Origin: DATLLN01 sp963809205
GTDB lineage: Bacteria > Actinomycetota > Thermoleophilia > Gaiellales > JAICJC01
NCBI GenBank assembly: GCA_963809205.1
Contig: CAWEIS010000003.1
Coordinates: forward strand, 62,001 to 126,000
Reading direction: 5' to 3'
DNA: 64,000 bases
Shown piece after piece: positions 18,355 to 27,258 of the stretch (the stretch's first letter is position 1; the number at the start of each line of letters is the position of its first letter). The notes under the pieces are model-generated. The model searched no databases. It saw only the letters and a list, made by a program, of their open reading frames with translations, and was not told where the DNA came from. The translations under genes and the position numbers were made by a program.

Positions 18355-19361
18355 AGCTGGCGCTGGCCGCAGGCGTGATCGCGATCGTGCTGGCGATTGC
18401 GATCGGACCGCTGTTCATCGCGTTCTTCCGGCGTCGGGCGTTCGGGCAGCAGATCCGCGAGGAGGGGCCGGCCGGGCACATCATCAAGCAGGGCACGCCG
18501 ACGATGGGCGGCGTCTTTCTGATGGCATGCGCGCTGGTCGCCTTCCTGCCGCTGAGCAAGTACACGACGCCGGCGCTGGCGGTGGCCGGAGTGATGCTGG
18601 CCTGTGCGGGGATCGGGTTCATCGACGACTACATGAAGCTGGTGCACAAGCGCTCGCTCGGCCTGTCCGGGCGCTGGAAGATGTTGTTGCTGCTGGGGGT
18701 GACGGCGGCGCTGGCCTACGTCGCCGACCAGCAGGGGTTGTCGACCGACGTGTATCTGCCGCTGATCGACGTGCGCGTCGAGTTGGGACCGGTGTACTAC
18801 GTGCTGCTGTTCTTCGTCGTTGCCGGTGCCGCCAACGCCGTCAACCTGACCGACGGGCTGGACGGCCTGGCGGCGGGCACGGTGACGATCGCGATGCTCA
18901 CCTACACGGCGATGATGGTGGTGGCGTTCCTGTCGCCCGGCGGCCTCACGGCGGAGGGCGCGAACAGCCGCATCGATCTGGCGATCATCGGCGCGGCGTT
19001 GGTCGGCGGCTGCGTCGGGTTCCTCTGGTACAACGCCTATCCGGCGGACGTCTTCATGGGAGACACCGGCTCGTTCGGGCTGGGTGGGGCGCTCGCCGCG
19101 ATGGCGGTGTTCACCAAGACCGAGGTGCTGCTGGTGCTGATCGGCGGCGTGTTCGTGCTGGAGGCGCTGTCGGTGGCCATCCAGGTGCTGTGGTTCAAGC
19201 TGACCGGACGCCGGGTATTCCTGATGGCGCCGATCCACCACCACTTCGAGATGCTGGAGTGGACCGAGAACAAGATCATCGTCCGCTTCTGGATCGCGGC
19301 GGCGATGTTCGGCGCCAGCGGGTTCGTCCTCTACTACCTCGCCTACTCGAAGTTCCGATGA
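18351..19361 (+). CDS. mraY: Phospho-MurNAc-pentapeptide transferase MraY
   Basis: A 336-aa membrane enzyme transferring phospho-MurNAc-pentapeptide from UDP to undecaprenyl phosphate, giving lipid I. About ten hydrophobic helices are visible. Active-site loops are intact: GTPTMGG, the Asp pair in FIDDYMK, NLTDGLDGLA, MGDTGSFGLG and the MAPIHHHFE histidine loop. GTG at 18351 overlaps the murF stop, and the TGA overlaps the murD ATG. Length is near the family norm. Confidence 0.97.
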   Translation: MKLALAAGVIAIVLAIAIGPLFIAFFRRRAFGQQIREEGPAGHIIKQGTPTMGGVFLMACALVAFLPLSKYTTPALAVAGVMLACAGIGFIDDYMKLVHKRSLGLSGRWKMLLLLGVTAALAYVADQQGLSTDVYLPLIDVRVELGPVYYVLLFFVVAGAANAVNLTDGLDGLAAGTVTIAMLTYTAMMVVAFLSPGGLTAEGANSRIDLAIIGAALVGGCVGFLWYNAYPADVFMGDTGSFGLGGALAAMAVFTKTEVLLVLIGGVFVLEALSVAIQVLWFKLTGRRVFLMAPIHHHFEMLEWTENKIIVRFWIAAAMFGASGFVLYYLAYSKFR

Positions 19362-20644
19362 GAGACGGGGACTACCTGGTCGTCGGCCTGCGCCGCTCCG
19401 GGCTGGCGACGTGCGAGGCGATCCACCGGCTGTGGCCGGGCGCGGGAGTCCGCGGCTTCGACTCCGGCACCGGCCTGGACACAGCCAGGCTCGACGCGAT
19501 CGGCGTCGAATACCTCACCGGACAGGACGAGGTAGGGGTGACGGGACTGACAGCGCTGATCAAGAGCCCCGGTGTGCCCGGTGAGGCGCCGGTGGTGCGC
19601 GCCGCGCGGGCCGCGGGCGTGCCCGTGTGGGGCGAGGTCGAGCTGGCGCACCGGATGCTGTCCAACCCGTTCGTCGGGGTGACCGGCACCAACGGCAAGA
19701 CCACCACCACCGAGCTGATCGGCGCGATGCTGCGCGCCGGCGGGCTGTCCGTCGAGGTGGCGGGCAACGTCGGCCGCGCCCTGACCGAGCTACCCGGCCG
19801 GATCGACCCGGACGCGTGGGTGGTGGCCGAGCTGTCCAGCTTCCAGCTCGAGGACATCGACACGTTCCACGCCGAGGTGGCCGTGGTGCTGAACATCACG
19901 CCCGACCACATCGACCGCCACGGCTCGCTGGATGCCTACATGCGGGCCAAGCTGCGCCTGCTCGAGAACCAGCGCCCCGAGGACGTCGCCGTGCTCAACG
20001 CGGACGACCCGATCCTGCGCTCGGCCGACCTCCCCGGACGCGGCCGCCGGGAGTGGTTCTCCCGCGATCAGTCCGACCGGATCGACTGGCAGCATGCGGG
20101 CATCCGTGGCCAGCACAACCTCGAGAACGCTCTCGCGGCCGCGCTGGCCGCCGAAGCGATCGGCGTCTCACTGGCCGACCGCGACTGCGCCCTGCGCGAG
20201 TTCACCGCGCCGCCGCACCGGCTTGAGCTGGTGGCGACCCGCGACGGCGTCTCGTTCGTCAACGATTCCAAGGCGACCAACCCCGAGGCCGCGATGATGG
20301 CGCTGACCGCGTTCGACGACGGCATCCGCCTGATCCTCGGCGGCTCGCTGAAGGGCGCCTCGTTCGCCGAGCTGGCCAAGGCCGTCGCCGACGGCCCGGT
20401 CGCCGGCGTCTACCTGATCGGAGAGGCCGCCGGCACGATCGCCGCAGAGCTCGACGAGCGCGACGTCGCCCACACCGACTCGGGCGACCTGGCCACCGCC
20501 GTCGCCCAGGCCGCCGCCGACGCGTCACCCGGCGACACCGTGCTGCTGTCGCCCGCTTGCGCGTCCTTCGACCAGTTCCGCGACTTCGAGCACCGCGGCG
20601 ACGAGTTCCGCCGGCTCGCCGGGGAGGTGCCCGTTGGCGTCTGA
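19358..20644 (+). CDS. murD: UDP-MurNAc-L-alanine:D-glutamate ligase MurD
   Basis: A 428-aa cytoplasmic ligase adding D-glutamate to UDP-MurNAc-L-Ala. It has an N-terminal Rossmann domain (YLVVGLRRSGLA), the ATP loop VGVTGTNGKTTTTELI, ELSSFQLEDI and the C-terminal FVNDSKATNPEA and LILGGSLKGASF motifs expected of MurD. The frame is intact, unlike its murE and murF neighbours. It shares four bases with mraY and about ten with the TTG start of ftsW. Confidence 0.96.
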   Translation: MRDGDYLVVGLRRSGLATCEAIHRLWPGAGVRGFDSGTGLDTARLDAIGVEYLTGQDEVGVTGLTALIKSPGVPGEAPVVRAARAAGVPVWGEVELAHRMLSNPFVGVTGTNGKTTTTELIGAMLRAGGLSVEVAGNVGRALTELPGRIDPDAWVVAELSSFQLEDIDTFHAEVAVVLNITPDHIDRHGSLDAYMRAKLRLLENQRPEDVAVLNADDPILRSADLPGRGRREWFSRDQSDRIDWQHAGIRGQHNLENALAAALAAEAIGVSLADRDCALREFTAPPHRLELVATRDGVSFVNDSKATNPEAAMMALTAFDDGIRLILGGSLKGASFAELAKAVADGPVAGVYLIGEAAGTIAAELDERDVAHTDSGDLATAVAQAAADASPGDTVLLSPACASFDQFRDFEHRGDEFRRLAGEVPVGV

Positions 20645-21942
20645 GACGGCGTCCGAGGCAGCGCCCGCGACTCCGCGGCGGCGGGGCCGGCGGCGGCGTG
20701 AGGCGGTCGCGCCGATCGAGTACCACCTGCTGATGCTGGTGACGCTCGGGCTGGTCGCGTTCGGCCTGATCATGGTCTACAGCGCGTCCAGCGGTACCGC
20801 GGTGCTATACGGCCGCGACCCGGTGTCGGTGTTGTTCAAGCAGGGGATCTACGCCGGCCTGGGCATCGCGCTGATGGCCGGCCTGGCGCGTTTCCCGTAC
20901 CGCCGTCTGCGCTACATGGCGGTGCCCGTGCTCGGGCGTCGTCGTGCTGCTGCTGGTGCTGGTTCTGGTGCCGGGCATCGGCGCCGAGATCAACAACGCA
21001 CGGCGCTGGCTGCTGCTCGGCCCGATCTCGATCCAGCCGTCGGAGTTCGCCAAGGCGGCGATGCTGCTGTTCGCCGCCGCGGTGCTGGCCGCACGCCGCC
21101 GGCCACCGCAGACGCTGATGGAGCTGATCAACCCGCTCGGCGCCGTGGTGCTGGTGGTCTGCGCGCTGGTCAAGATCGAGCCCGACCTGGGCACGACCAT
21201 CGCGATCGTGCTGATGGTCTGCGGTGTGCTGGTCGTGGCGGGGACGCCGTTCCGGCTGTTCCTCTCGGTGACGATCCCGGCGCTGGTCGTCGTCACCTAC
21301 ACGGTGATCCGTGAGCCGTACCAGATGCAGCGCATCACCACGTTCCTCGATCCGCAGAAGGACCCGCAGGCGACCGGGTATCAGGTGATCCAGGCGATGT
21401 ACGGTCTGGGCAGCGGCGGGTGGACCGGTGTCGGACTGGGCAACGGGACGCAGAAGAGCTACACGCCGGAGGCGTCGACGGACATGATCGCGTCGGTGAT
21501 CGGCGAGGAGCTGGGGCTGATCGGGATCCTCGTCACCGTGCTCGCCTTCGCGGCATTCGCCGTGCTCGGGTTCCGGATCGCGATGCGCTGCAAGGATCCG
21601 TTCGGCAAGTACTTGGTCGCCGGCGCAACCTGCCTGGTCGCCGGTCAGGCGTTCGTCAACCTGGGCGCCGTGCTGGGCGTGCTGCCGCTGACCGGCGTTC
21701 CGCTGCCACTGATAAGCTCGGGCGGCTCGAGCCTGGTCGTGATGCTCGCCCTGGTCGGCGTCATGCTGAACGTGGCCGACAGCGAGATGGCGGTGTCGTC
21801 CCGCGCACGCGGCCGCACCACAACCTCCGATGCCAAACCCAAAGCCTCTTCCAAGCGCGCAGCCGCGGGTGCTGATCGCAGCCGGCGGCACGGCGGGACA
21901 CGTCGTCCCGGCACTGGCGGTGGCCGCCGAGCTGTCGGCTAG
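20634..21942 (+). CDS. ftsW: Septal SEDS glycosyltransferase FtsW, one frameshift
   Basis: SEDS-family peptidoglycan polymerase acting with FtsI at the division site. About ten membrane helices are visible. The extracellular signature is GVPLPLISSGGSSLVVML near the C-terminus, and NNARRWLLLGPISIQPSEFAK carries the family's conserved Trp-Pro-Ser-Glu region. The frame breaks near 20940, between ...RRLRYMAVPVL and VVLLLVLVLVPGIGAEI. The TTG at 20634 overlaps murD. The C-terminal 38 residues, Arg/Ser/Gly-rich, lie entirely over the start of murG; either the tail is real or a further indel has extended the frame. Confidence 0.92.
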
Positions 21943-22882
21943 CGGCGCCGAGGTCGAGTTCGCCGGCGGCGACCGGATCGAGGCGCGGCTGGTGCCCGAG
22001 GCCGGCTATCCGCTGCATACGTTCGACGTGCGGGGCTTCGAGCGGCGGCTCTCCCCGGCGCTGGCCACGTCGGCGTGGAAGGCTGCGACCGCGCCCGTTG
22101 CCTGCCGGCGCATCATCGCCCGGGTGCAGCCTGATGTCGTGTTCGGCGCGGGCGGCTACGTGTCCGGCCCGATGCTGCTGGCGGCGCGGGCATCCCGCGT
22201 GCCGGGTGCGCTGCTCGAGGTCGACGCGCACATGGGCCTCGCCAACCGGCTGGCGGCGCCGCTGGTCGAGCGCGTCTACCTGTCGTTCCCGATCGAGGGC
22301 CGGGCCGGGGGCAAATACCTGGTCACCGGCCGTCCGATCCCAGGGGAGCCTGCCGACCCCGGGGAGGCGTGGTCAGGCGACGTGCTCGCCTTCGGCGGCA
22401 GCCTGGGGGCGACCCGCCTGAACGCCGCAGTCGCGCCGTGGGCGGGGGGCGACCTGGGGGTGCTGCATGTCACCGGCGACCGCGAGTACGAGCAGTACCG
22501 GGAGCTGGACGGCGACCGCTACCGCGTGCGCGCCTTCTTACCGGAGCTGCACTGGGCGCTGCGCGGCGCCAAGCTGGTGGTCGCGCGCGCCGGCGGCTCG
22601 ATCTTCGAGATCGCCGCTGCCGGCAAGCCGGCGATCCTGGTCCCTTCGCCCAACGTCACCGCCGACCACCAGACCGCGAACGCGCGACACCTGGAGCGCG
22701 CGGGCGGCGCGGTCGTCATCCCCGATGCCGAGCTGACGCACGAGCGGTTGGATTCCGAGGTGCGGGCGCTGTTGGCCGATCCGGAGCGGATGCGACGGAT
22801 GGGGGAGGCGGCGTTCGCCTGGGCGCGGCCGGACGCGGCGGCCATGATCGCCGACGACCTCCTTAGACTCCACAGGCGATGA
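21830..22882 (+). CDS. murG: Lipid II synthase MurG (GlcNAc transferase)
   Basis: A 350-aa peripheral membrane GT28 enzyme that adds GlcNAc to lipid I to give lipid II. The N-terminal G-loop VLIAAGGTAGHVVPALAVA, the second loop FGAGGYVSGPMLLAA, and the C-terminal donor site VVARAGGSIFEIAAAGKPAILVP are all present. ATG at 21830 lies 113 bases inside ftsW; no later start is possible because the first glycine loop begins 14 residues in. Its TGA overlaps the murC ATG. Confidence 0.96.
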   Translation: MPNPKPLPSAQPRVLIAAGGTAGHVVPALAVAAELSASGAEVEFAGGDRIEARLVPEAGYPLHTFDVRGFERRLSPALATSAWKAATAPVACRRIIARVQPDVVFGAGGYVSGPMLLAARASRVPGALLEVDAHMGLANRLAAPLVERVYLSFPIEGRAGGKYLVTGRPIPGEPADPGEAWSGDVLAFGGSLGATRLNAAVAPWAGGDLGVLHVTGDREYEQYRELDGDRYRVRAFLPELHWALRGAKLVVARAGGSIFEIAAAGKPAILVPSPNVTADHQTANARHLERAGGAVVIPDAELTHERLDSEVRALLADPERMRRMGEAAFAWARPDAAAMIADDLLRLHRR

Positions 22883-24222
22883 GCTTCACCGACCGCCGCT
22901 TCCACATGATCGGCATCGGCGGGGCCGGAGTCTCGGCCCTGGCGACCGTCGCCTACGCCTGGGGCGCCGAGGTCACAGGATGCGACCGCGCCCGCACGCC
23001 GTACCTCGACCGGCTCGAGCGGTTCGGCATCCCGATCTCGATCGGGCACAGCCCCGATCACCTGGCGGACGGCATGGAGGTGGTCGTGTCCAGCGCCGTC
23101 GGCGCCGACGAGCCGGAGCTGCTGGCAGCCCGGGACAGCGGGCTGCGGCGCCTGCATCGCGCCGAGCTGCTCGCCGAGATGGTGCTGTCGCGGCGGTCGA
23201 TCTGCGTCGCGGGCGCACACGGCAAGACGACGACTTCCGCGATGATCGCCTACGCCGCGGTGCGGCTCGGTCTCGACCCGACGTTCCTGATCGGTGGCGA
23301 TGTGCCGCAGCTCGGCGGCAACGCCGGGCCGGGCGGGGGCACCCTGCTGGTCGCCGAGGCTGACGAGTCCGACGGCAGCCTGTCGCTGCTCCGCCCGCGC
23401 GTCGCGGTGGTGACCAACGTCGAGCTCGACCACCACTCGCGGTTCGCGTCGCTGGCGGAGGTCGAGGCGCTGTTCCGGTCGTGGACGTCGGAGCTGCCGG
23501 CCGGTGGCGCGCTGATCGCGCCGGAGTCGATCGTGCTGCCTTCGCCGGCGCCGCTCGAGCGGTTCGGATCGGGCGACGTCGAGTGGCAGGTGAGCGGCGT
23601 CGAGGTCGCGGCCGAGGGCACCGGGTTCTGGTTGCGCACCCCCGACGCGACGCCGATCCACGTCACGCTCGCCGTGCCCGGCGAGCACAACGCGCTGAAC
23701 GCCGCAGCCGCGGTTGCCGCGTTGCATGCGGCGGCCGGAGTCGAGCCCGCCGAGGCAGCCGGCGCGCTGGTCGGCTTCGCGGGCGTGGGGCGGAGGTTCG
23801 AGCGCCGCGGCACCGTGGCCGGTGCGACCGTGGTCGACGACTACGCGCACCACCCGACCGAGGTCGCCGCGACGATCAAGGCGGCCCGCTCGCACGCGCC
23901 GGGCCGCGTGCTGGTCTGCTTCCAGCCGCACCTCTACTCGCGCACCGAGGCGCTGGCGAAACACTTCGGGATGGCGTTGGCGACTGCAGACGAGGTCGTC
24001 GTCACCGACATCTACCCGGCCCGCGAGGCGCCGGTCGAGGGCGTCTCGGGCCTGCTGGTGGTGGACGCCGTGTCGGAGCTTCGCCCGGGGATGCCGCTGG
24101 CATGGCAGCCGACGCTGGAGCAGGCGGCGTCGTACCTGTCCGGGCGCCTCCGCGAGGGCGACCTGGTGCTGACCGTCGGCGCGGGGGACGTGCGCCGGGT
24201 CGGCGATCTGCTGCTCTCGTGA
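22879..24222 (+). CDS. murC: UDP-MurNAc:L-alanine ligase MurC
   Basis: A 447-aa ligase adding L-alanine to UDP-MurNAc, the first committed peptide step. FHMIGIGGAGVSALA is the N-terminal dinucleotide-fold loop, VAGAHGKTTTSAMI the ATP loop, EADESDGSL and VTNVELDHHSRF the Mg/central domain, and DDYAHHPTEVAATI with FQPHLYSRT the C-terminal domain. All are characteristic of MurC. The frame is intact. Starts and ends in four-base overlaps with murG and murB. Confidence 0.97.
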   Translation: MSFTDRRFHMIGIGGAGVSALATVAYAWGAEVTGCDRARTPYLDRLERFGIPISIGHSPDHLADGMEVVVSSAVGADEPELLAARDSGLRRLHRAELLAEMVLSRRSICVAGAHGKTTTSAMIAYAAVRLGLDPTFLIGGDVPQLGGNAGPGGGTLLVAEADESDGSLSLLRPRVAVVTNVELDHHSRFASLAEVEALFRSWTSELPAGGALIAPESIVLPSPAPLERFGSGDVEWQVSGVEVAAEGTGFWLRTPDATPIHVTLAVPGEHNALNAAAAVAALHAAAGVEPAEAAGALVGFAGVGRRFERRGTVAGATVVDDYAHHPTEVAATIKAARSHAPGRVLVCFQPHLYSRTEALAKHFGMALATADEVVVTDIYPAREAPVEGVSGLLVVDAVSELRPGMPLAWQPTLEQAASYLSGRLREGDLVLTVGAGDVRRVGDLLLS

Positions 24223-25112
24223 CCGTCCCGGAATCCGTCACACCCGACTATCCGATGTCGCGGCTGACGACGGTCGGCACCGGCGGGCCGGCGCGGTACT
24301 TCGCCCGGCCCGGGTCGGTCGACGAGCTGCGCGAGCTGCTGCGGTGGATCGAGGCCGAGCGGCTGGCGACGGCGATCGTCGGCCTGGGCTCGAACATGCT
24401 GGCGGCCGACGCTGGATTCGACGGCGTCGTCGTCCGCCTGGCCGGCGAGCTGGCGAAGGTGGAGCGCGTCGACGACACGACGATCCGTGCCGGTGGCGGC
24501 GCCTCGCTGGCGGTGGTCGTGAAGCGCGCCGAAGGGTGGGCGCTGGCGGGCATCGAGTTCGGCTGTGCGATTCCGGGCACGGTCGGCGGCGCTGTGCGGA
24601 TGAACGCCGGCGCCTACGGCGGCGAGATGCAGCAGGTGCTCGGCCAGGCGCTGGTGCTGGCCCCCGGCCGCGAGCGTCGCGGCGGTGCCGGTGAGCTGGG
24701 GATGCGCTACCGCGGCTCGAACGTCGCGCCCGACGAGGTGGTCGCCGAGGCGACGCTCGCGTTGCGGCCCGGCGACCGCGACGAGATCCGGGAGATCGTC
24801 CGCGAGATGCAGGGCCGGCGGCGTTCGGCCCAGCCCCAGAAGGTGCGCACGTTCGGGAGCGTGTGGCAGAACCCGTCGCCAGCGATGACCGCCGGCCGGC
24901 TGCTCGAGCAGTGCGAGCTGAAGGGGTTCACGGCGGGCGGCGCGCGGATCTCTCCGGTACACGCCAATTTCATCGAGAACACCGGCTCGGCGACGTCCGC
25001 GGACGTGATTGCGCTGATGGTCGAGGCGCGCCGCCGGGCGCGCGAGCGCTTCGGCGTCGAGCTGCACCACGAGGTGCAGATGGTCGGCCCCGTGTCGCTG
25101 CCGGACGACTGA
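24219..25112 (+). CDS. murB: UDP-N-acetylenolpyruvylglucosamine reductase MurB
   Basis: A 297-aa FAD enzyme reducing enolpyruvyl-UDP-GlcNAc to UDP-MurNAc with NADPH. LTTVGTGGPARYFARP and VGLGSNMLAADAGFDGVVVRL form the FAD domain; GCAIPGTVGGAVRMNAGAYGGE and the C-terminal GSVWQNPSPAMTAGRLLEQ and ISPVHANFIEN carry the catalytic region. Absence of the Tyr-loop and the short length point to a type II MurB. GTG start overlaps murC. A 31-bp palindrome begins immediately after its stop and separates it from ftsQ. Confidence 0.96.
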   Translation: MTVPESVTPDYPMSRLTTVGTGGPARYFARPGSVDELRELLRWIEAERLATAIVGLGSNMLAADAGFDGVVVRLAGELAKVERVDDTTIRAGGGASLAVVVKRAEGWALAGIEFGCAIPGTVGGAVRMNAGAYGGEMQQVLGQALVLAPGRERRGGAGELGMRYRGSNVAPDEVVAEATLALRPGDRDEIREIVREMQGRRRSAQPQKVRTFGSVWQNPSPAMTAGRLLEQCELKGFTAGGARISPVHANFIENTGSATSADVIALMVEARRRARERFGVELHHEVQMVGPVSLPDD

Positions 25113-25143
25113 CGCAACAACGGGGTCAGACCCCTTTGTTGCG
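25113..25143. repeat. Palindrome, GGGGTC(W)GACCCC family, copy B inside dcw cluster
   Basis: Inverted repeat with 15-bp arms around a central A and one mismatched pair; the left arm reads CGCAACAACGGGGTC. It begins at the base after the murB stop, so it may act as a terminator or mRNA-stabilising hairpin. It interrupts an otherwise gapless run of overlapping genes. Confidence 0.85.
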
Positions 25144-25181
25144 TCGCAGGACTCCGACAGGCTGCGACGAACCTCGCACGC

Positions 25182-25982
25182 ATGCAGGTCATGTCGAGCG
25201 TGGAAGACGCCTTCGTCGTCCGTCGCCGCGCGCTGCGCCAGGCGCAGGGCAAGCGGCGACTGATGCTCCTGATGGCTGCGATCGGCGTCGTCGTTGCCGT
25301 CGCCGGCTACTGGGGTCTGCGGATGTCCTCGGCGTTCGACGTCACCCGCGTCCAGGTGGTCGGCACGTCAGGCCCGCTGGGCGCGCAGATCGAGCAGGCC
25401 GTCGCGTCGAACACTCACGGCAAGAGCCTGCTGGGCATGGACGCGGCCGCCATCCAACGCCGCGTCGAGGCGATTCCCTTCGTGCGCTCCGCGCGGGTCG
25501 ACCGCGCCTTCCCGCACACGCTGGCCGTCCACGTCGTGCCGTACACGCCGGCGGCCTACGCCATGATCGGCAAGCAGGTGTACCCGATAGCCGCCGACGG
25601 CCGCGTCCTGGCCGATCACGGCAAGGTGCCGCGGGCCGCGCCGGTCGTCATGCTGCCCGACGGGACGACGCTGGCGGTGGGGCAGCACACCGGCGACGAG
25701 AACATCGCGTCGGCGCTCGAGGTGCTGAACAACGCGGGCGGCATCGGCGGCCACGTCACCCAGCTGATACCGCGGTCGGGCACGATCACCGCCGTGCTGG
25801 GCAAGGGCGTCCAGCTGCGGTTCGGGACGCCGTCCGACCTGACCCTCAAGATGGAGGTCGTGCAGCGAGTCCTCAAACGGATCACCGGGGCACAGCGTCA
25901 CGAGCTGGCGTACCTCGACGTATCCGCGCCGTCGCGGCCGGCACTCGGCTTCCATGGCACCTCACCCTCAACTACAACCTGA
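25182..25982 (+). CDS. ftsQ: Cell division protein FtsQ/DivIB
   Basis: A 266-aa bitopic protein: basic cytoplasmic head, one membrane helix (LMLLMAAIGVVVAVAGYWGL, about residues 28-47), then a POTRA domain (FDVTRVQVVG...FVRSARVDRAFPHTLAVHV) and the FtsQ beta domain. It links early divisome proteins to FtsL/FtsB and FtsW-FtsI. Starts at 25182 or 25191 (MSSVEDAF) are equally possible; neither has a good ribosome site. It is separated from murB by the palindrome and from ftsZ by a 181-bp regulatory gap. Confidence 0.92.
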   Translation: MQVMSSVEDAFVVRRRALRQAQGKRRLMLLMAAIGVVVAVAGYWGLRMSSAFDVTRVQVVGTSGPLGAQIEQAVASNTHGKSLLGMDAAAIQRRVEAIPFVRSARVDRAFPHTLAVHVVPYTPAAYAMIGKQVYPIAADGRVLADHGKVPRAAPVVMLPDGTTLAVGQHTGDENIASALEVLNNAGGIGGHVTQLIPRSGTITAVLGKGVQLRFGTPSDLTLKMEVVQRVLKRITGAQRHELAYLDVSAPSRPALGFHGTSPSTTT

Positions 25983-25988
25983 GAGTTC

Positions 25989-26034
25989 GAACCATCAGGT
26001 TCCGCTTGACACAGAGAGATCGGGAGAGTACGCT
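25989..26034 (+). promoter_or_regulatory. ftsZ promoter with upstream dyad
   Basis: TTGACA at 26006-26011 and TACGCT at 26029-26034 with a 17-bp spacer form a promoter for ftsZ. Four bases upstream of the -35 is a dyad GAACC-ATCA-GGTTC (25989-26002), and the -10 itself sits in GAGAG-TACG-CTCTC. Both dyads could bind regulators. ftsZ is thus probably transcribed separately from the upstream cluster. Confidence 0.6.
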
Positions 26035-26104
26035 CTCTGCCGTGCCCCGTCCCGGCCGTCGTTTTTCGGCCTGGAATGAGGGCTCTTCGTGTTTTTGGGA
26101 ACAG

Positions 26105-26123
26105 TCTCACCCTCTGGGTGAGA
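26105..26123 (+). promoter_or_regulatory. Hairpin in the ftsZ leader
   Basis: TCTCACCC-TCT-GGGTGAGA, an 8-bp perfect stem with a 3-nt loop, lies in the about 120-nt leader between the promoter and the ftsZ start. It has no T-run, so it is not a normal terminator. It may affect mRNA stability or translation. Confidence 0.4.
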
Positions 26124-26163
26124 AACAGGGCATCCGACGCCCGGTAGCGGAGGTCAGTTCAGC

Positions 26164-27258
26164 ATGAGGGATCAAAGCGGCAACTATCTGGCAGTGATCA
26201 AAGTCGTCGGGGTCGGCGGCGGTGGCACCAACGCCGTCAACCGGATGGTCGACGCAGGTCTGCGCGGCGTGGAGTTCATCGCAGTGAACACGGACGCCCA
26301 GGCGCTCCTCATGTGCGACGCCGACGTCAAGATCCACATCGGGTCGAAGATCACGCGCGGCCTCGGCGCCGGCGCCGATCCGAACATCGGGCGCGAGGCG
26401 GCGATGGAGAGCCGCGACGAGCTGAAGGAGGCGCTGAAGGGCGCCGACATGGTCTTTGTCACCGCAGGCAAGGGCGGCGGCACCGGCACCGGCGCGGCGC
26501 CGGTGATCGCAGAGATCGCGCGCGAGCTCGGCGCGCTGACCGTCGGCGTCGTCACCCGCCCGTTCTCGTTCGAGGGCCGCAAGCGCGCCGACCAGGCCGA
26601 CCAGGGCGTGAAGATCCTGCGCGAGAAGGTCGACACCCTGATCATCATCCCCAACGACCGCCTGCTGCAGGTTGTCGAGAAGCGGACGTCGATCGTCGAC
26701 GCCTTCCGGATCGCCGACGACGTGCTCCGCCAGGGCGTCCAGGGCATCACCGACCTGATCACGGTGCCCGGCCTGATCAACCTCGACTTCGCGGACGTCC
26801 GCACGATCATGCGCGACGCCGGGTCGGCGCTGATGGGCATCGGCATTGCCAGCGGTGAGAACCGCGCCGGCGAAGCCGCCCGCGCCGCCATCTCCTCGCC
26901 GCTGCTCGAGGCGTCCGTCGAGGGTGCCACCGGCATCCTGCTGAACATCACCGGCGGTCCCGACATGGGGCTGTTCGAGGTGAACGAGGCCGCCGAGATC
27001 ATCGGGTCGGCCAGCGACCAGGACGCCAACATCATCTTCGGCGCGGTGATCGACGAGGCGATGGGCGACTCGGTGCGCGTGACGGTGATCGCCACCGGGT
27101 TCGACAAGCGCGGCGCGCGACCGGCTGCGGCATTCGCCGGCTTCTCGACGGAGCGGGAGCGCGGCACGTCCGCGGCGGCCGCCTTGGAGACCACGATGCC
27201 CGAGCTGGACGTGCCGGGCGACGCGCTCGAGATCCCCTCGTTCCTACGCGAGGAGTAG
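26164..27258 (+). CDS. ftsZ: Cell division GTPase FtsZ
   Basis: The 364-aa tubulin homologue that polymerises into the Z-ring. VVGVGGGGTNAVNRM and NTDAQAL start the GTPase domain; the tubulin signature GKGGGTGTGAAPVIAEIA and the catalytic T7 loop NLDFADVRTIM are intact. After a short variable linker rich in Ala and Glu, the C-terminal peptide LEIPSFLREE should bind membrane tethers such as SepF or FtsA. Neither ftsA nor sepF is in this window. ATG at 26164 follows CGGAGG ten or more bases upstream. Confidence 0.98.
   Translation: MRDQSGNYLAVIKVVGVGGGGTNAVNRMVDAGLRGVEFIAVNTDAQALLMCDADVKIHIGSKITRGLGAGADPNIGREAAMESRDELKEALKGADMVFVTAGKGGGTGTGAAPVIAEIARELGALTVGVVTRPFSFEGRKRADQADQGVKILREKVDTLIIIPNDRLLQVVEKRTSIVDAFRIADDVLRQGVQGITDLITVPGLINLDFADVRTIMRDAGSALMGIGIASGENRAGEAARAAISSPLLEASVEGATGILLNITGGPDMGLFEVNEAAEIIGSASDQDANIIFGAVIDEAMGDSVRVTVIATGFDKRGARPAAAFAGFSTERERGTSAAAALETTMPELDVPGDALEIPSFLREE

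Noticed and set aside
25989..26002. LexA (SOS) box before ftsZ
   Set aside because: GAACC-ATCA-GGTTC resembles the Gram-positive box, but aligned on GAAC and GTTC the spacing is 6, not 4, so it is reported only as an unassigned dyad.
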